Assembly (NCBI GenBank): GCA_934122155.1
Contig: CAKOVX010000001.1
Coordinates: 62,001 to 126,000, forward strand
Reading direction: 5' to 3'
Origin: an uncultured Clostridia bacterium
Lineage (GTDB): Bacteria > Bacillota > Clostridia > TANB77 > CAG-508
DNA: 64,000 bases
A program made the position numbers and the translations under genes. Each line of letters begins with the position of its first letter. The stretch's first letter is position 1. The notes beneath the pieces are model-generated. The model saw only the letters and a list, made by a program, of their open reading frames with translations. It was not told the DNA's origin and ran no database searches. This document shows positions 7,495 through 18,000 of this stretch, one piece after another.

Positions 7495-10400
7495 TTATTC
7501 TACACTTTTTAAACTTTCTATCATATCTATTTTTTTCAATACAAAATGTATTATAAAATTAACTATTATTGAAAACACAAATGTAATAACTGATGAATAT
7601 ACATAGCTTATTGGCAATATATGTCTCATAAACCTTAATGAATCTATTTCAATACTTGATATAATTCCACTTGTCAAAAATGTTCCAAAAACCAATCCTA
7701 TTGCAATAGCAACTATTGTAAATATTATATTCTCCTTATTTATATAGTTATCTACCTCTTTATCATAAAAGCCTAATACTTTTAATGTTGCAATTTCTCT
7801 TTGTCTTTCTGCAATATTTATATTTGCCAAATTATATAATACTACAAACGCAAGTAATGCTGATGCAACTATTAAAATTATAACAACATAATTCATAGTG
7901 TTAAGCATATCACTTACTGATTTCATTAAGCTACTTATTACAGATACAGATGCAACACCTTCTATATTTAATATTTCCTGTGATATATCATTTTGAACAT
8001 CCTCACTCAAATTTTCATTTGTATTTGCAAAAATCATATTTGTTTTATATTGTTTTATATTATTTTCATAAAATGTCTTTGACATAAATACATAATGTCC
8101 AACATAATTTTTCATTATGTCTTTTACTTTAAATTTATAACTTATGTCATCTCCATCTATAAAATTAACTTCATCACCTATATTTGCTCCTATCATATCT
8201 GCAATTTTATCAGATATAATAATTCCATCATCATCTAAACTTACCTTTTCCCCCGTTTCAGGATTTGTTAAATTAAAGGCATTATTCAAATCTTCAGTAT
8301 TTTTTGGTACAAATACAGTAACATTATAATTTTTTTCTCCTAGTTTGGCTGTAGTTGCACATATTTCAGTATAATTTTGTATATTTTCATTATTTGAAAA
8401 ATATTCACTTAATTCATCTAATCCTTTGGTATTTGTTAAAGAAATTGATAAATCATAATTAAATACTCCTTCAAATTGTACTGATGGAATATCAATTACT
8501 GAATCTCTTATTCCAAATCCTGTTAGCATAAGTCCAGTACAACCTGCAATACCTATTATAGTCATAATAGCTCTTTTTTTGTACCTGAATATGTTTCTTG
8601 CAGTTACTTTTTGAGAAAAATTAAATCTTTTCCATATAAATTTTATTCGCTCTAATAGTATTCTTTTTCCTTTTTTAGGTGGTTTTGGTCTCATCAAAAC
8701 AGCTGGCATTTGTTTTAATTCATTTGTTGCAACAATTATTGTAGCACCACCTATACATATAAATGCAATTATTATTCCAAGCAAGCCGATTTCTACTCTA
8801 TATGTGCAATAGAATTCAGGTAAATTATATATCATACCATATAACATCCAAACAATGTTGGGTAATAAATATAATCCAACTGTCATTCCTAGAACTCCAC
8901 CAATTATACAAGCAAATAATGAGTAAATTATATATTTTGAAATTATTTGCATATTGGTATAGCCCATTGCTTTTAATGTACCTATTTCTATTCTTTCCTC
9001 TTCAATCATTCTGGTCATAGAAGTTAAACTTATTAAAACTGCAACTAAGTAAAAGATTACTGGGAACATTTTAGAAATGTTCGACATTGTTTTTATTGCA
9101 TCAAATATGTTGTTATATCCTGTATTATCAAGTCTATCTTGAACATACCACTTACCTTTTTCTATTTTCTTAACATCTGCTTTTGCATCATTTAGTTTAT
9201 CTTGAGCCTCTTGTATTTTAGTATTTGCTTCTTTTTTAGATTTTTCAAATTCTTTTTTATTTTTTGCTAATTCTGATTTTGCATTTTGTATTTTAGTTTT
9301 ACTCGAATTTATTTCTTTTTGTGAAGCCTCAAATTTCGCATTAGCAGTCTTTTTATTATTCTCTAATTCTGTTTTTTGTTTTTGTAGTTCTGTTTTAGCT
9401 GTTTCTATTTCTGCTAATCCGCTTCTTAATCTGTTCTTGTACTTCCTGTGGTAAATACTCCATCTGTTCTTTTTGACTATTAAGCTCTTTTTCTTTTTGC
9501 ACCAAAGCTTCTTCTGCTTGTTTTAATTTTTCTTCCGCTTCTTTAAAAGTCTTCTCGGTTTCCTGTTTCTTTTTAGCTAATTCCGCTTCTCCATTTTTTA
9601 TGCTATTTTCAGATGACGCGATTTGGTTCTCAGCATTTTTTATTTTCTTTTCAGCATCATTTAATTCCTTTTGTACTTCTGCTTTTTTATCATCAAGTTC
9701 TTTTTGAGCATCATTTATCTTTTCATTTGCTTCGTCAACTAAAGAATTATATCTTGCATCTTCTCTTTCTTGTTTTATACCTTCTATTTTATCAATTACA
9801 GGATTAACTAATTCTAAGTAACCATCACTATTAGTTACTTGTTCTTTTGCTTCTGCAACAGTAACATACATTCCTGTATAATAGTCTAAGTTTATTACAT
9901 TATCTTTAGTATAAATATAGAAATTAACTGTTCCATTACCTATTGATGTATTTCCTCTTTCACTAGATATATACATAGGTGAATCTACTATTCCAACTAT
10001 CTCAAATTCTTTTTTAGTAAATATGTCTTTATCGTCAGAATCTTTATCATTATTTTCTAATACTATTTTTTTACCTATGTACTTTTCTGCTCCTGTACCT
10101 GTACGAACAATAGCATTATCTAATAAACATTCATTATCATTTTCTATTTGCCTTCCTGCTATCACTACTGGAGTATTAACATTTTCATTGTACTCAATTA
10201 CTTTACAAACACTTTCTTTATCATCTATTTTTACAATAGAATCTTTTGTTTGTATTCCATAAGCATTTTCAACACCATCTATGTTTTTTATAGCTTGTAT
10301 ATCATCATCAGTAATTCCTAATGTTGATATTATGTTTATATCATAAAAATTACTTTTATCTGCATACTTATCTAAACTATCTAGCATATCTGGACTTGTT

Positions 10401-10516
10401 GCAACTAAACCTGCAAAAAATCCTACTCCTAAAAATGCCATAACAAGCATTGATATAAATCTTCTTTTATTTTTACTTATCTCTCTAAAATTATTTTTCA
10501 ATAAAGATTTTTTCAT
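7495..10516 (-). CDS. FtsX-type ABC transporter permease with large coiled-coil domain, read through a +1 shift at CGG
   Basis: Membrane subunit of a MacB/FtsX-type exporter that works with the ATPase encoded just upstream. N-terminal membrane segment in NKRRFISMLVMAFLGVGF, an extracytoplasmic region, then a long Lys/Glu coiled coil (about residues 240-470). This is followed by the first FtsX domain (ERIEIGTLKAMGYTNMQI) and, after another extracytoplasmic part, the second (ERQREIATLKVLGFYDKEV). In the zero frame it breaks at IKKRISRNRNS. Skipping the C at 9421 gives IKKGLAEIETAKTELQ and one continuous protein of about 1006 residues, with the heptad pattern unbroken. The ATG at 10516 has an AAGGA site and lies 8 bases past the ATPase stop. 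An ATG at 10531 overlaps that stop and is less likely. Confidence 0.8.
9418..9421 (-). other. CGGA recoding site 2 (ABC permease)
   Basis: Zero frame ATT AAG AAG CGG ATT leads to a stop 6 codons after CGG. Skipping the C at 9421 reads AAG AAG GGA TTA GCA and continues the coiled coil into the open frame that holds both FtsX domains. Confidence 0.7.
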
Positions 10517-10524
10517 TTTCTTCC

Positions 10525-11226
10525 TTACCATTCTATATTATCTATTGAAATTGGATTAGCATTTGTTTCAACACTTTCTGCTTTTCCATTTTTAAAACGT
10601 ATAACCTTATCTGCCATAGGTGTAATTGCAGCATTATGAGTTATAATTATTACAGTCATATTTTCATTTCTTGCCATTTCTTGTAATAACTTTAATATGC
10701 TTTTTCCTGTTTTGTAATCTAATGCACCTGTTGGCTCATCACATAATAATAATTTTGGATTTTTAGCAATTGCTCTTGCTATTGCAACTCTTTGTTGTTC
10801 TCCACCTGATAATTGAGATGGGAAGTTATCTTTTCTATCTGTTAGTCCTACTTTTTCTAGTATAGTATCTACATTTAATGCATCTGCACACATTTGTGTT
10901 GCAAGTTCTACATTTTCTTTGGCTGTTAAGTTTTGAACTAGATTATAAAATTGGAATACAAATCCTATATCATTTCTTCTATACTCTATTAACTTTTTAT
11001 TATTTAATTTTGATATTTCTTTATCATTTACAAATATTTGACCAGATGTAGCTTTATCCATTCCTCCAAGTATATTTAGAGTAGTAGTTTTACCTGCTCC
11101 ACTAGGTCCCACTATAACAACAAGCTCTCCCTTATCAATACTAAAGTTAGTATTGTCTAATGCTTTTATAGTTACTTCTCCCATTATGTATTCTTTAACA
11201 ACATTCTTAAATTCAATATATGACAT
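10525..11226 (-). CDS. ABC transporter ATP-binding protein (MacB/LolD type)
   Basis: Cytosolic ATPase that powers the adjacent FtsX-type permease. It has 233 residues, typical of this class. Walker A GPSGAGKTTTLN is near residues 38-49, the Q-loop lies in FVFQFYNLVQNLTA, the signature is LSGGEQQRVAIARA, Walker B is LLLCDEPTGALD with the D-loop, and the switch His is in IIITHNAAITPMAD. A GAAGGAG site precedes the start. Two-gene operon: ATPase then permease. The substrate cannot be told; relatives handle antimicrobial peptides, lipoproteins or cell-wall signals. Confidence 0.94.
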   Translation of the reverse strand: MSYIEFKNVVKEYIMGEVTIKALDNTNFSIDKGELVVIVGPSGAGKTTTLNILGGMDKATSGQIFVNDKEISKLNNKKLIEYRRNDIGFVFQFYNLVQNLTAKENVELATQMCADALNVDTILEKVGLTDRKDNFPSQLSGGEQQRVAIARAIAKNPKLLLCDEPTGALDYKTGKSILKLLQEMARNENMTVIIITHNAAITPMADKVIRFKNGKAESVETNANPISIDNIEW

Positions 11227-11357
11227 ACAAAGTTTTCTCCTTCTTTTAAACTAGTTACATATTTTATCATATAATATTCTAATCATAAACAACTTTCACA
11301 ATCTTTTCACAAAAATTGCCACTTGAAATATATTTATTCCAAATGGCATTCAAAAAT
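11227..11357. other. Short intergenic gap, nothing specific seen
   Basis: An AT-rich 131-base spacer between the small membrane protein and the ABC ATPase, both on the minus strand. No clear terminator or promoter was recognised. Confidence 0.4.
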
Positions 11358-11549
11358 TTATAAATCTAAATGATAATACTTTGTTACAGTATTTCCATCT
11401 TTATCTTTTGTTGTTACAGATTTTATTCTTGCTCGCCATGGATAAATGCACTTTACTACAATCAGTAGCATTATTAATATTAATAGTACATAACTCCAAA
11501 ACGGATCTACGCCAATCCAGTACGAAAATTCCCGTATTCTTTCTAGCAT
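11358..11549 (-). CDS. Small single-pass membrane protein, unknown function
   Basis: 63 residues. MLERIREFSYW, then a membrane segment SYVLLILIMLLIVVKCI (about residues 19-35), then a charged tail ending KYYHLDL. The GGAGGT site at about 11557-11562 fits the ATG at 11549; the ATG at 11564 overlaps that site and is rejected. The first third uses codons unusual for the region (TCG, CCG, TGC, GGC). Codon 6 is CGG, one of only three in the window that must be read as an ordinary sense codon if this gene is real. No family recognised. Confidence 0.6.
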   Translation of the reverse strand: MLERIREFSYWIGVDPFWSYVLLILIMLLIVVKCIYPWRARIKSVTTKDKDGNTVTKYYHLDL

Positions 11550-11645
11550 AGAAAATACCTCCATAAAATATAGTGTACTTATATTATATGATTTTTATTT
11601 AATTATGTCAATTAATTTTCCAGAATTTTGCTATTGTATTATGTA

Positions 11646-11675
11646 TTGACTATATTGCATTATTTATTTTATAAT
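11646..11675 (+). promoter_or_regulatory. Promoter of the CinA-domain gene
   Basis: TTGACT at 11646-11651 and TATAAT at 11670-11675 with an 18-base spacer. The start codon lies 20 bases downstream of the -10 box. Confidence 0.7.
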
Positions 11676-11694
11676 AAGTTGAGGTGAAAATAAA

Positions 11695-12438
11695 ATGGTT
11701 AATGAATTAATATTAGATGAAGAAGAATATAACTATAATGGGCATAAGGTAAAATATATTTATTCAAATAAAATGCCTGATGAATCTACATTTAATAATT
11801 ACTTAGATAAGACTTTAGATGTTGAAATGGTTGTACTTAATGTTTTTGATATACAATCAAATATTACTTATGAATATCAAATAACGCAATGCTATACAAA
11901 AAAAGTTATTTATAATAGAATATTATCAAAAGAAAAAGATATTATCGAAAAAAGGTTTTGTAATGAAGAAAACAAAATTGAAGCTATTATAAAAAAATTC
12001 GCTGAGGCTAAATATACTATTTCTACAATGGAAAGCTGCACAGGTGGTGGCTTAGCAAATGCCATAACAAATGTTTCTGGTGCATCTGACATTTTACATG
12101 AATCATATGTAACATATTGCAATGAGGCAAAGATAAAGTTTGGTGTTCCAAAACAAATTATTGAAAAATACACAGTATATTCTTTAGAAACTGCCAAAGC
12201 TATGGCGAATGCTGTGAAGAACACTGCCAATTCTGACATTGGAGTAGGTATAACCGGTCAACTTGGAAGAATCGACCCAAGGAATATTGGTGTTGAGAAT
12301 AACAAAGCTTGGTATGCTGTAAAGAGTTCTGAAAAAGAATTCTCTGCCGAGATTATTTTAAATATTGGAGATTCTCCAAGAGAAAAAAAGAAAGAAATTA
12401 TTATAAATGAAATTATAGAAGATTTATATTGTTGGTAA
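11695..12438 (+). CDS. CinA C-terminal domain protein (nicotinamide-nucleotide amidase-like)
   Basis: Residues about 95-247 match the CinA C-terminal/PncC domain, which in studied members deamidates NMN to nicotinate mononucleotide in pyridine-nucleotide salvage. The active-site block STMESCTGGGLANAITNVSG is near residues 107-126, followed by SYVTYCNEAKIKFGV and VGITGQLG. The first about 90 residues are not the molybdopterin-binding half of full CinA; they are an unrecognised extension. Single gene with its own promoter and terminator. Family firm, exact substrate inferred. Confidence 0.82.
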   Translation: MVNELILDEEEYNYNGHKVKYIYSNKMPDESTFNNYLDKTLDVEMVVLNVFDIQSNITYEYQITQCYTKKVIYNRILSKEKDIIEKRFCNEENKIEAIIKKFAEAKYTISTMESCTGGGLANAITNVSGASDILHESYVTYCNEAKIKFGVPKQIIEKYTVYSLETAKAMANAVKNTANSDIGVGITGQLGRIDPRNIGVENNKAWYAVKSSEKEFSAEIILNIGDSPREKKKEIIINEIIEDLYCW

Positions 12439-12471
12439 AAGATCCATTTACTTTAAGTAAATGGATCTTTT
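12437..12471 (+). terminator. Terminator after the CinA-domain gene
   Basis: Near-perfect palindrome AAAAGATCCATTTACTT / AAGTAAATGGATCTTTT overlapping the stop codon, with T-rich 3' end. Confidence 0.85.
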
Positions 12472-12517
12472 AAACTTAAGCTGATTGCTTCATAGCTTTC
12501 ACATTTTTTCGCAAATA

Positions 12518-13261
12518 TTATTTTATTGATAAAAATTGTTCTTTTGCTGACTTTCTTATTTCATCATCAGTTTGTATAGAAGCATTGTGTGGTAAAATAA
12601 AATTATCATTATATTTTATATAACTTTCTACTATAATTTGCGGATATGACATATACTTTCTAAATTTTATTATCGTTTCGGTTGCCTCTAACAATTTCTC
12701 ATAATTATTCACTTCAATATAAGTTTTGAATTTTAGAATCCAATTCTTCTTTGTATGCAATTTATATGTATAGTCTTCATAGTATTCTTCGACTTTAAAC
12801 TTATTTTTGTCTAAGTCATTCCAAACATCAAAGAAATATTTATATATTCTTGCCTCTGTATCTTCTATAAAAACATTATCATCTTTTTTAGATATAGCAT
12901 GCACTTCTATTTCCGGTATCTCTGCAATTTTGTATGTGAGAAATCCATTGCCAGTTATATCTGTATTGATTGCTTTTTCAGAAAAATTTAATTGATAAAT
13001 ATCTTCTAAGTTACTAATTCTACTTCTTTCATATTTAGATCTTATTGAACTAAACCAGCTGCTTACTATTATAGTAATTATAATAACTATACCAATTATT
13101 ATTATAGCTCGTTTTATAATAATTCTTTTTCTAATCGCCTCTTTTGAGTTTTGCTTTTGAAACTTTTCATATATGTCAAACCCATATTTATCTATTATGT
13201 CTGTTTTTTTATTTTGTTCAGATACTTCAATCTCTTTCCATTCTTCATTATTATTTATCAT
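12518..13261 (-). CDS. Single-pass membrane protein, unknown function
   Basis: 247 residues. A charged cytosolic N-terminus (1-45) is followed by one very hydrophobic segment (RAIIIIGIVIIITIIVSSWF, about 51-70) and an extracytoplasmic domain of about 175 residues with no cysteine motif or recognised fold. Its middle part (about 95-200) has alternating beta-rich stretches (EVHAISKKDDNVFIED, YIEVNNYEKLLEATE). It lies directly downstream of the rRNA methyltransferase (23-base gap) and has an AGGAG site, so it is probably co-transcribed. I do not recognise the family. Confidence 0.7.
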   Translation of the reverse strand: MINNNEEWKEIEVSEQNKKTDIIDKYGFDIYEKFQKQNSKEAIRKRIIIKRAIIIIGIVIIITIIVSSWFSSIRSKYERSRISNLEDIYQLNFSEKAINTDITGNGFLTYKIAEIPEIEVHAISKKDDNVFIEDTEARIYKYFFDVWNDLDKNKFKVEEYYEDYTYKLHTKKNWILKFKTYIEVNNYEKLLEATETIIKFRKYMSYPQIIVESYIKYNDNFILPHNASIQTDDEIRKSAKEQFLSIK

Positions 13262-13284
13262 TTTTTTCTCCTATATAAGCGAAT

Positions 13285-14079
13285 TTATTTTTCAAAATAT
13301 TTTTCTCTTACATATTCATATATCATTATGCTTGCTGCTACTGAGGCATTTAGGCTTTCTGTTTTTCCTAGCATTGGTATTTTAACTCTTTGGTCTGCTA
13401 AGTCTTGTATTTCTTTTGATACTCCTTTTGCTTCATTTCCAATTATTATTACTTTTTTATTGTATTTTATATCATATACACTTTTATCTGTATCTAATGA
13501 TGTTGCTACTACTTCAAATTTATGCTTTTTTATCATTTGCAATGTTTTGGCCAAATTATCAGTTATTATTATATTCATTCTAAATATAGCTCCCATTGTT
13601 GAACGTACAACCTTTGGGTTATATGGGTCTGCACTGTCTGATGATAATATTATTTGCTTTAAGTTTGCACTGTCTGCAGTTCTTAAAATTGTTCCTAAGT
13701 TACCAGGATCTTGTATTCCATCTAATGCAAGTATAATGTCTTCTTTGTAATCTATTTTGTCTATGCTATCTCCTTTTTCAACTACTGCAAGAATTCCTTG
13801 TGGGTTTACAACATCTGTTATAGAAAGGAATAGTTTTTTTGTTACATATATACAATTATATTTTGCAATTTCATATAGAAGTGATTGCTCAAAACTTTCA
13901 GTATATTCGCAATCTTCACATACAACAATAGTTTTTATATTTACCGCTTCTTCAATTGCTTCACGTACTAATTTTATTCCTTCAACTATATATTCATTTG
14001 TTTCATCTCTAAACTTTTTATCTTTTAGCTTTTTAATATATTTAATTTGTTCATTATCTTTACTTGAAATTACTTGCAT
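13285..14079 (-). CDS. SpoU/TrmH-family RNA 2'-O-methyltransferase
   Basis: S-adenosylmethionine-dependent ribose methyltransferase with the SPOUT trefoil-knot fold, probably acting on 23S rRNA (RlmB/TsnR-like group). An N-terminal substrate-binding domain (IKYIKKLKDKKFRDE...YIVEGIKLVREAI) is followed by the three SpoU motifs: DPGNLGTILRTAD (about 126-138), IIIGNEAKGVS (about 207-217), and IPMLGKTESLNASVAASI (about 230-247). 264 residues, normal length. The start has a GAGAGGA site. Precise target base not determinable from sequence alone. Confidence 0.88.
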   Translation of the reverse strand: MQVISSKDNEQIKYIKKLKDKKFRDETNEYIVEGIKLVREAIEEAVNIKTIVVCEDCEYTESFEQSLLYEIAKYNCIYVTKKLFLSITDVVNPQGILAVVEKGDSIDKIDYKEDIILALDGIQDPGNLGTILRTADSANLKQIILSSDSADPYNPKVVRSTMGAIFRMNIIITDNLAKTLQMIKKHKFEVVATSLDTDKSVYDIKYNKKVIIIGNEAKGVSKEIQDLADQRVKIPMLGKTESLNASVAASIMIYEYVREKYFEK

Positions 14080-14325
14080 AGTTTTTCCTCTCTATCTATA
14101 ATCTAGTATTTATTATACCAATTTTCATCTTTTTTATCAATGTTTTATAAACTACATAAATAAAAAACTCACATCTGCAATTTGATGATTCTAATGTGAG
14201 TTTTTATATCTAATCGGCAAAGCCACGTTTGTGGATTGTCATTTTCTATATTTATTATACATTCATTATTAAAAAAGTCAATAAATATAAGTAATATTAA
14301 CTTTGTCATATTTATTAATTAGGAA
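14080..14325. other. Intergenic region between methyltransferase and toxin genes
   Basis: Contains the hairpin at 14163-14205 and, just upstream of it on the minus strand, a small GC-richer patch with CCAC-AAAC-GTGG pairing (about 14230). No open frame of note. Confidence 0.4.
14163..14205 (-). terminator. Terminator-like hairpin downstream of the toxin gene
   Basis: AAAAACTCACAT and ATGTGAGTTTTT form a 12-bp stem around a 19-base loop, followed on the minus strand by a run of T. It ends the toxin-antitoxin transcript or a short untranslated RNA. Confidence 0.6.
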
Positions 14326-14634
14326 TTATAATCGATTTAAATAATTTTGATTTTTGTAAAAAATATGTAAAATAAATACCTCGCTAGTATCATTTTTCAC
14401 TTCATATATGATAATAAAATTATTGATTAAAAGTTTTCTAAGATTTTTAAATTTTGATTTAAATATGTTTTGATGCCTTTCTGGCAAATATTGTAATGTT
14501 AATATTTTGTCTCTTATCTTTTTATAGTTTTGTTTTGCAATGGTAGGCTCTTGAAGTTGGTTAGCTATATATTCATAAATAAATTGTAATTCTTCTTCAA
14601 AAGCGATTGTTGTGTTTATTTTATATTTATTCAT
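14326..14634 (-). CDS. RelE/ParE-superfamily toxin
   Basis: 102 residues. Compact basic toxin of a type II module. The sequence shows the superfamily pattern: an N-terminal helix pair (FEEELQFIYEYIANQL), a middle region LQYLPERHQNIFKSKFKNLRKLLINNFIIIYEV matching the R-L-x-V-x-x-Y-x-I-x-Y-x-V strand pattern, and a final strand VFILHIFYKNQNY. It overlaps the antitoxin gene by 8 bases, as expected for a coupled pair. Family members cleave ribosome-bound mRNA or poison gyrase; which one applies here cannot be told. Confidence 0.85.
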   Translation of the reverse strand: MNKYKINTTIAFEEELQFIYEYIANQLQEPTIAKQNYKKIRDKILTLQYLPERHQNIFKSKFKNLRKLLINNFIIIYEVKNDTSEVFILHIFYKNQNYLNRL

Positions 14635-14959
14635 TTATCTTATACTTTTCCTCCATTTCTTGGAAGAAATTTTGTGCAAGTCTGTAATTACCATTTTCTA
14701 CATCTTGTAATCCTTGTTCTACCTTTTCGTAAATATCTTTTTTAAAGCTCTCATAATCATCAAACTTCTCATTAAAATACTTTTCGATTAATTTTTCTAC
14801 TTTTTCTTTTTCAAATTTTTCATAGGCTTCATTACTTAATAGAACTAAATCATTATAGCCGTTTTTTGTAATATATACTGGTTCATTTGTTGCATGACAT
14901 AATTTTGATATTTCATTATAATTATTTCTTAAATCTGCACACGGTCTAATTAATGCCAT
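14627..14959 (-). CDS. Phd/YefM-family antitoxin
   Basis: 110 residues, first gene of the toxin-antitoxin operon. The N-terminal Phd/YefM DNA-binding fold is visible: IRPCADLRNNYNEISKLCHATNEPVYITKNGYNDLVLLSNEAYE (residues 4-47). A charged C-terminal helix follows that would wrap the toxin. It has an AAAGGAGG site. Such antitoxins repress their own promoter; an inverted repeat over the -10 box (14988-15002) fits that. Confidence 0.88.
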   Translation of the reverse strand: MALIRPCADLRNNYNEISKLCHATNEPVYITKNGYNDLVLLSNEAYEKFEKEKVEKLIEKYFNEKFDDYESFKKDIYEKVEQGLQDVENGNYRLAQNFFQEMEEKYKINE

Positions 14960-14987
14960 AAAAATAACCTCCTTTAGTTCATGGTCA

Positions 14988-15017
14988 AATTATATCATAA
15001 TTATATTATTAGTGCAA
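14988..15017 (-). promoter_or_regulatory. Promoter and likely operator of the toxin-antitoxin operon
   Basis: On the minus strand TTGCAC (15012-15017), a 17-base spacer and TATAAT (14989-14994). The inverted repeat AATTAT-ATC-ATAATT (14988-15002) covers the -10 box, a fitting site for autorepression. Confidence 0.6.
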
Positions 15018-15038
15018 TATATATTTCCATTTTTCGTT

Positions 15039-15074
15039 AAAAATTGATAGTGTACTATTACATACACTATCAAT
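15039..15074 (-). terminator. Terminator after mfd
   Basis: Perfect 12-bp stem (ATTGATAGTGTA with its complement), 8-base loop, then TTTTT on the minus strand, 5 bases past the mfd stop. Confidence 0.88.
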
Positions 15075-15078
15075 AAAT

Positions 15079-18000
15079 TCAAATTTCAATTACAGTATTC
15101 AAAAATTCTTTAGCTTTTTCTATGATGTTCTCATTTTCTTTAATTCGTAGTGTGACATAAGGTTCTACTGCATTAGAGAACTTAACTAGCATAGGGTATT
15201 TTGTAATTAAAGTGTTTACCATTTCTGGTTTGATTTTTTCTTTTACAAAATAGAATACAATTCCGTTTTCTCTTTGAGCTATTTTTAAGATGTTTGCTTT
15301 TCTTGCAAGTTGTTTTATTCTTGCAATATCTATTAAGTTTTCTAATTCTTTTGGAATTCTACCATATCTATCAATAACCTCATCAATAACATTTTGAAGT
15401 TCTTCTTCTGTATTGCACAAAGCAATATTTTGGTATATTTCAATTTTTTGACTACTATTTTCAATAAAGTTATCTGGTATATAGCTAGAAACAGCTAAAT
15501 CGATTTGTACATCTTGTTCTTCTACTACTTCTATTCCTTGCATCTCTTTTATAACTTCATCTAACAATTTACAATATGTATCATAGCCAACTTGTTCCAT
15601 GTGTCCATGTTGCATTTCTCCAAGCATACTTCCTGCTCCACGAATTTCCAAATCTCTCATTGCTATTTTAAATCCTGAGCCAAATTCAGTAAATTCTTTA
15701 ATAGCTTTTAAACGTTTATCAGCAACTTCTGATAATAGTTTATCTCTTTTATATGTTACATAAGCATACGCTTGTTTGTCACTTCTTCCAACTCTACCTC
15801 TAATTTGGTAAAGCTGTGCTAAGCCTAATCTATCTGCATTTTCTACTATTATAGTATTAGCATTTGGTATATCTATTCCAGATTCTAATATTGTAGTACA
15901 TACTAGTACATTTATTTCGTGGTTTATAAAGCTTTCCATTATTTCTTCTAGCTCTCTACCAGTCATTTTTCCATGAGCAAATCCTACTTTAGCTTCTGGA
16001 ACTAGCATCGATATTTCATTTGCTTTTTTCTCAATGCCTTCTACTTGGTTAAATAGGTAAAATACCTGTCCGCCTCTTTCAATTTCCTTAGTTATTGCCT
16101 CTGTTATTACTTCTTGATCATATTCAAGAACATAAGTTTGTACTGGTTTTCTGTTATGAGGTGGTTCATATATAACTGACATATCTCTAACGCCAACTAT
16201 CGACATGTGTAATGTTCTTGGTATTGGTGTTGCTGTCATTGTTAATACATCTATATTTGTTCTTAATTTCTTTATTTTTTCTTTATCTTTAACTCCGAAA
16301 CGATGTTCCTCATCTATTATTAAAAGCCCTAAATCCTTAAAATTAACATCTTCACTTAGTAGTCTATGTGTTCCAACAACTACATCAACTTCACCTAATT
16401 TAAGTTTCTTTATAATTTCATCTTGCTCTTTTTTGGTTTTAAATCTATTTAATAATTCAACATTTATAGCAAATTCTTGCATTCTAGTTTTAAATTCTTC
16501 ATATTGTTGATTTGCAAGTATTGTAGTTGGTACTAAGTATGCAACTTGTTTTTGGTCCATAACCGCTTTAAATGCAGCTCTTATTGCAACTTCTGTTTTA
16601 CCATATCCTACATCTCCACATAAAAGTCTATCCATTGGTTGTGATTTTTCCATATCCTTTTTTACATCTTGTATACATCTTAATTGGTCATCTGTTTCTG
16701 TATATGGAAAACTACCTTCAAATTGTTTTTGCCAAGGAGTATCTGGTGAAAAGCTAAATCCTTTTATCTTTTGACGTTTTGCATATAGTTCTATCAAATC
16801 TTTTGCAACCGCTTCTAAATTTTTCTTTACTTTACTAGTTGTTGCACTCCATTCTTTTCCACCCAGCTTATTTAGTCTAGGAGATGAATTATCTCCTCCA
16901 CCTATATACTTTCTAACACTATCTAGGCTATTTGTAGGAACGTATAAAATGTCATCATTTCTATATTTAATTTTAATATAGTCTTTTGTTACACCATCTG
17001 CCGTAATTGTGTTTACTCCTATAAATTGTCCTATACCATGTGTTTGGTGTACCACTATATCACCTGGTTTTAAATCTGCAAATACAATTTTTTCACTATC
17101 TTTAAATGTACTAGATAATTTCTTTTTTCTTTTTACAGGTTCTTCAAAATTATTTTGTAGACTAACTACTATTAAGTTTAAATCATAATTTTCAAATCCA
17201 GAAGAAAAGCCTCCAATTGTTACTATAATTTCTCCTGGTTTAACATTTTCCGCTTCTTGTTCATATTTATAATTTATTTGATTTTCTTTTAAAATGTCAC
17301 ATAGTTTTTTAGCACTTATTTCATTACCAGCAAGTAATACTACTTTCTTTTTATTTTTTTGATATGTTACAATATCTGCAAGTAATAAATCTAGTTGTAG
17401 GTTATAGAAGTTGATTTCTCTAGTTTCAAAATAGTATTTTTGAATGTTTTTAATTGAGTCATTTTGCTCTAAATATATTATTTGTTTTTCTTCAAAGTTA
17501 TATTCAAATTTACTAATATTTTCAATTGCTTCTGGCACGAATTTTTCTTTTTCAACTAATGACGCAATTAGTTTGTTGTTATCTTCTATTATGTTTGTTT
17601 TTCTTTGATTTATTTTGGACTTTTCATCTAATAAAAGTAAATATTCATCTGACATATAGTCTAAAAATGAAGCTTGATTTTCATAAAATTCATTAAAATA
17701 TTTATTTATTTTGGAAATATAATCTCCATTTTTTATAAGTTCTATGTCTTCTATTTCTTCAGGATATTTTTCTTGTATATTTTTTACCGCTTCTGATAAA
17801 TCTTGTACTATTAATTCATGTGCTGGAAATATAGTTATTTCTTTTAGCATTTCTGTTGATCTTTGTGAAGATATTTGAAAAAATCTAATTGAATCAACTT
17901 CATCTCCCCAGAATTCAATTCTAACACCAATTTTTTCTGATAATCCTACATCTACTATTCCACCACGAATACTAAATTGTCCTTTGTTTTCAATTAGGTC

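Noticed and set aside
12807..12995. Opposite-strand open frames within genes
   Set aside because: They lack ribosome sites and follow from AT-rich codon bias of the true genes; treated as shadows throughout.
14163..14250. Riboswitch before the rRNA methyltransferase
   Set aside because: Only a terminator-type hairpin and a short CCAC/GTGG pairing are seen; no known aptamer core was recognised.
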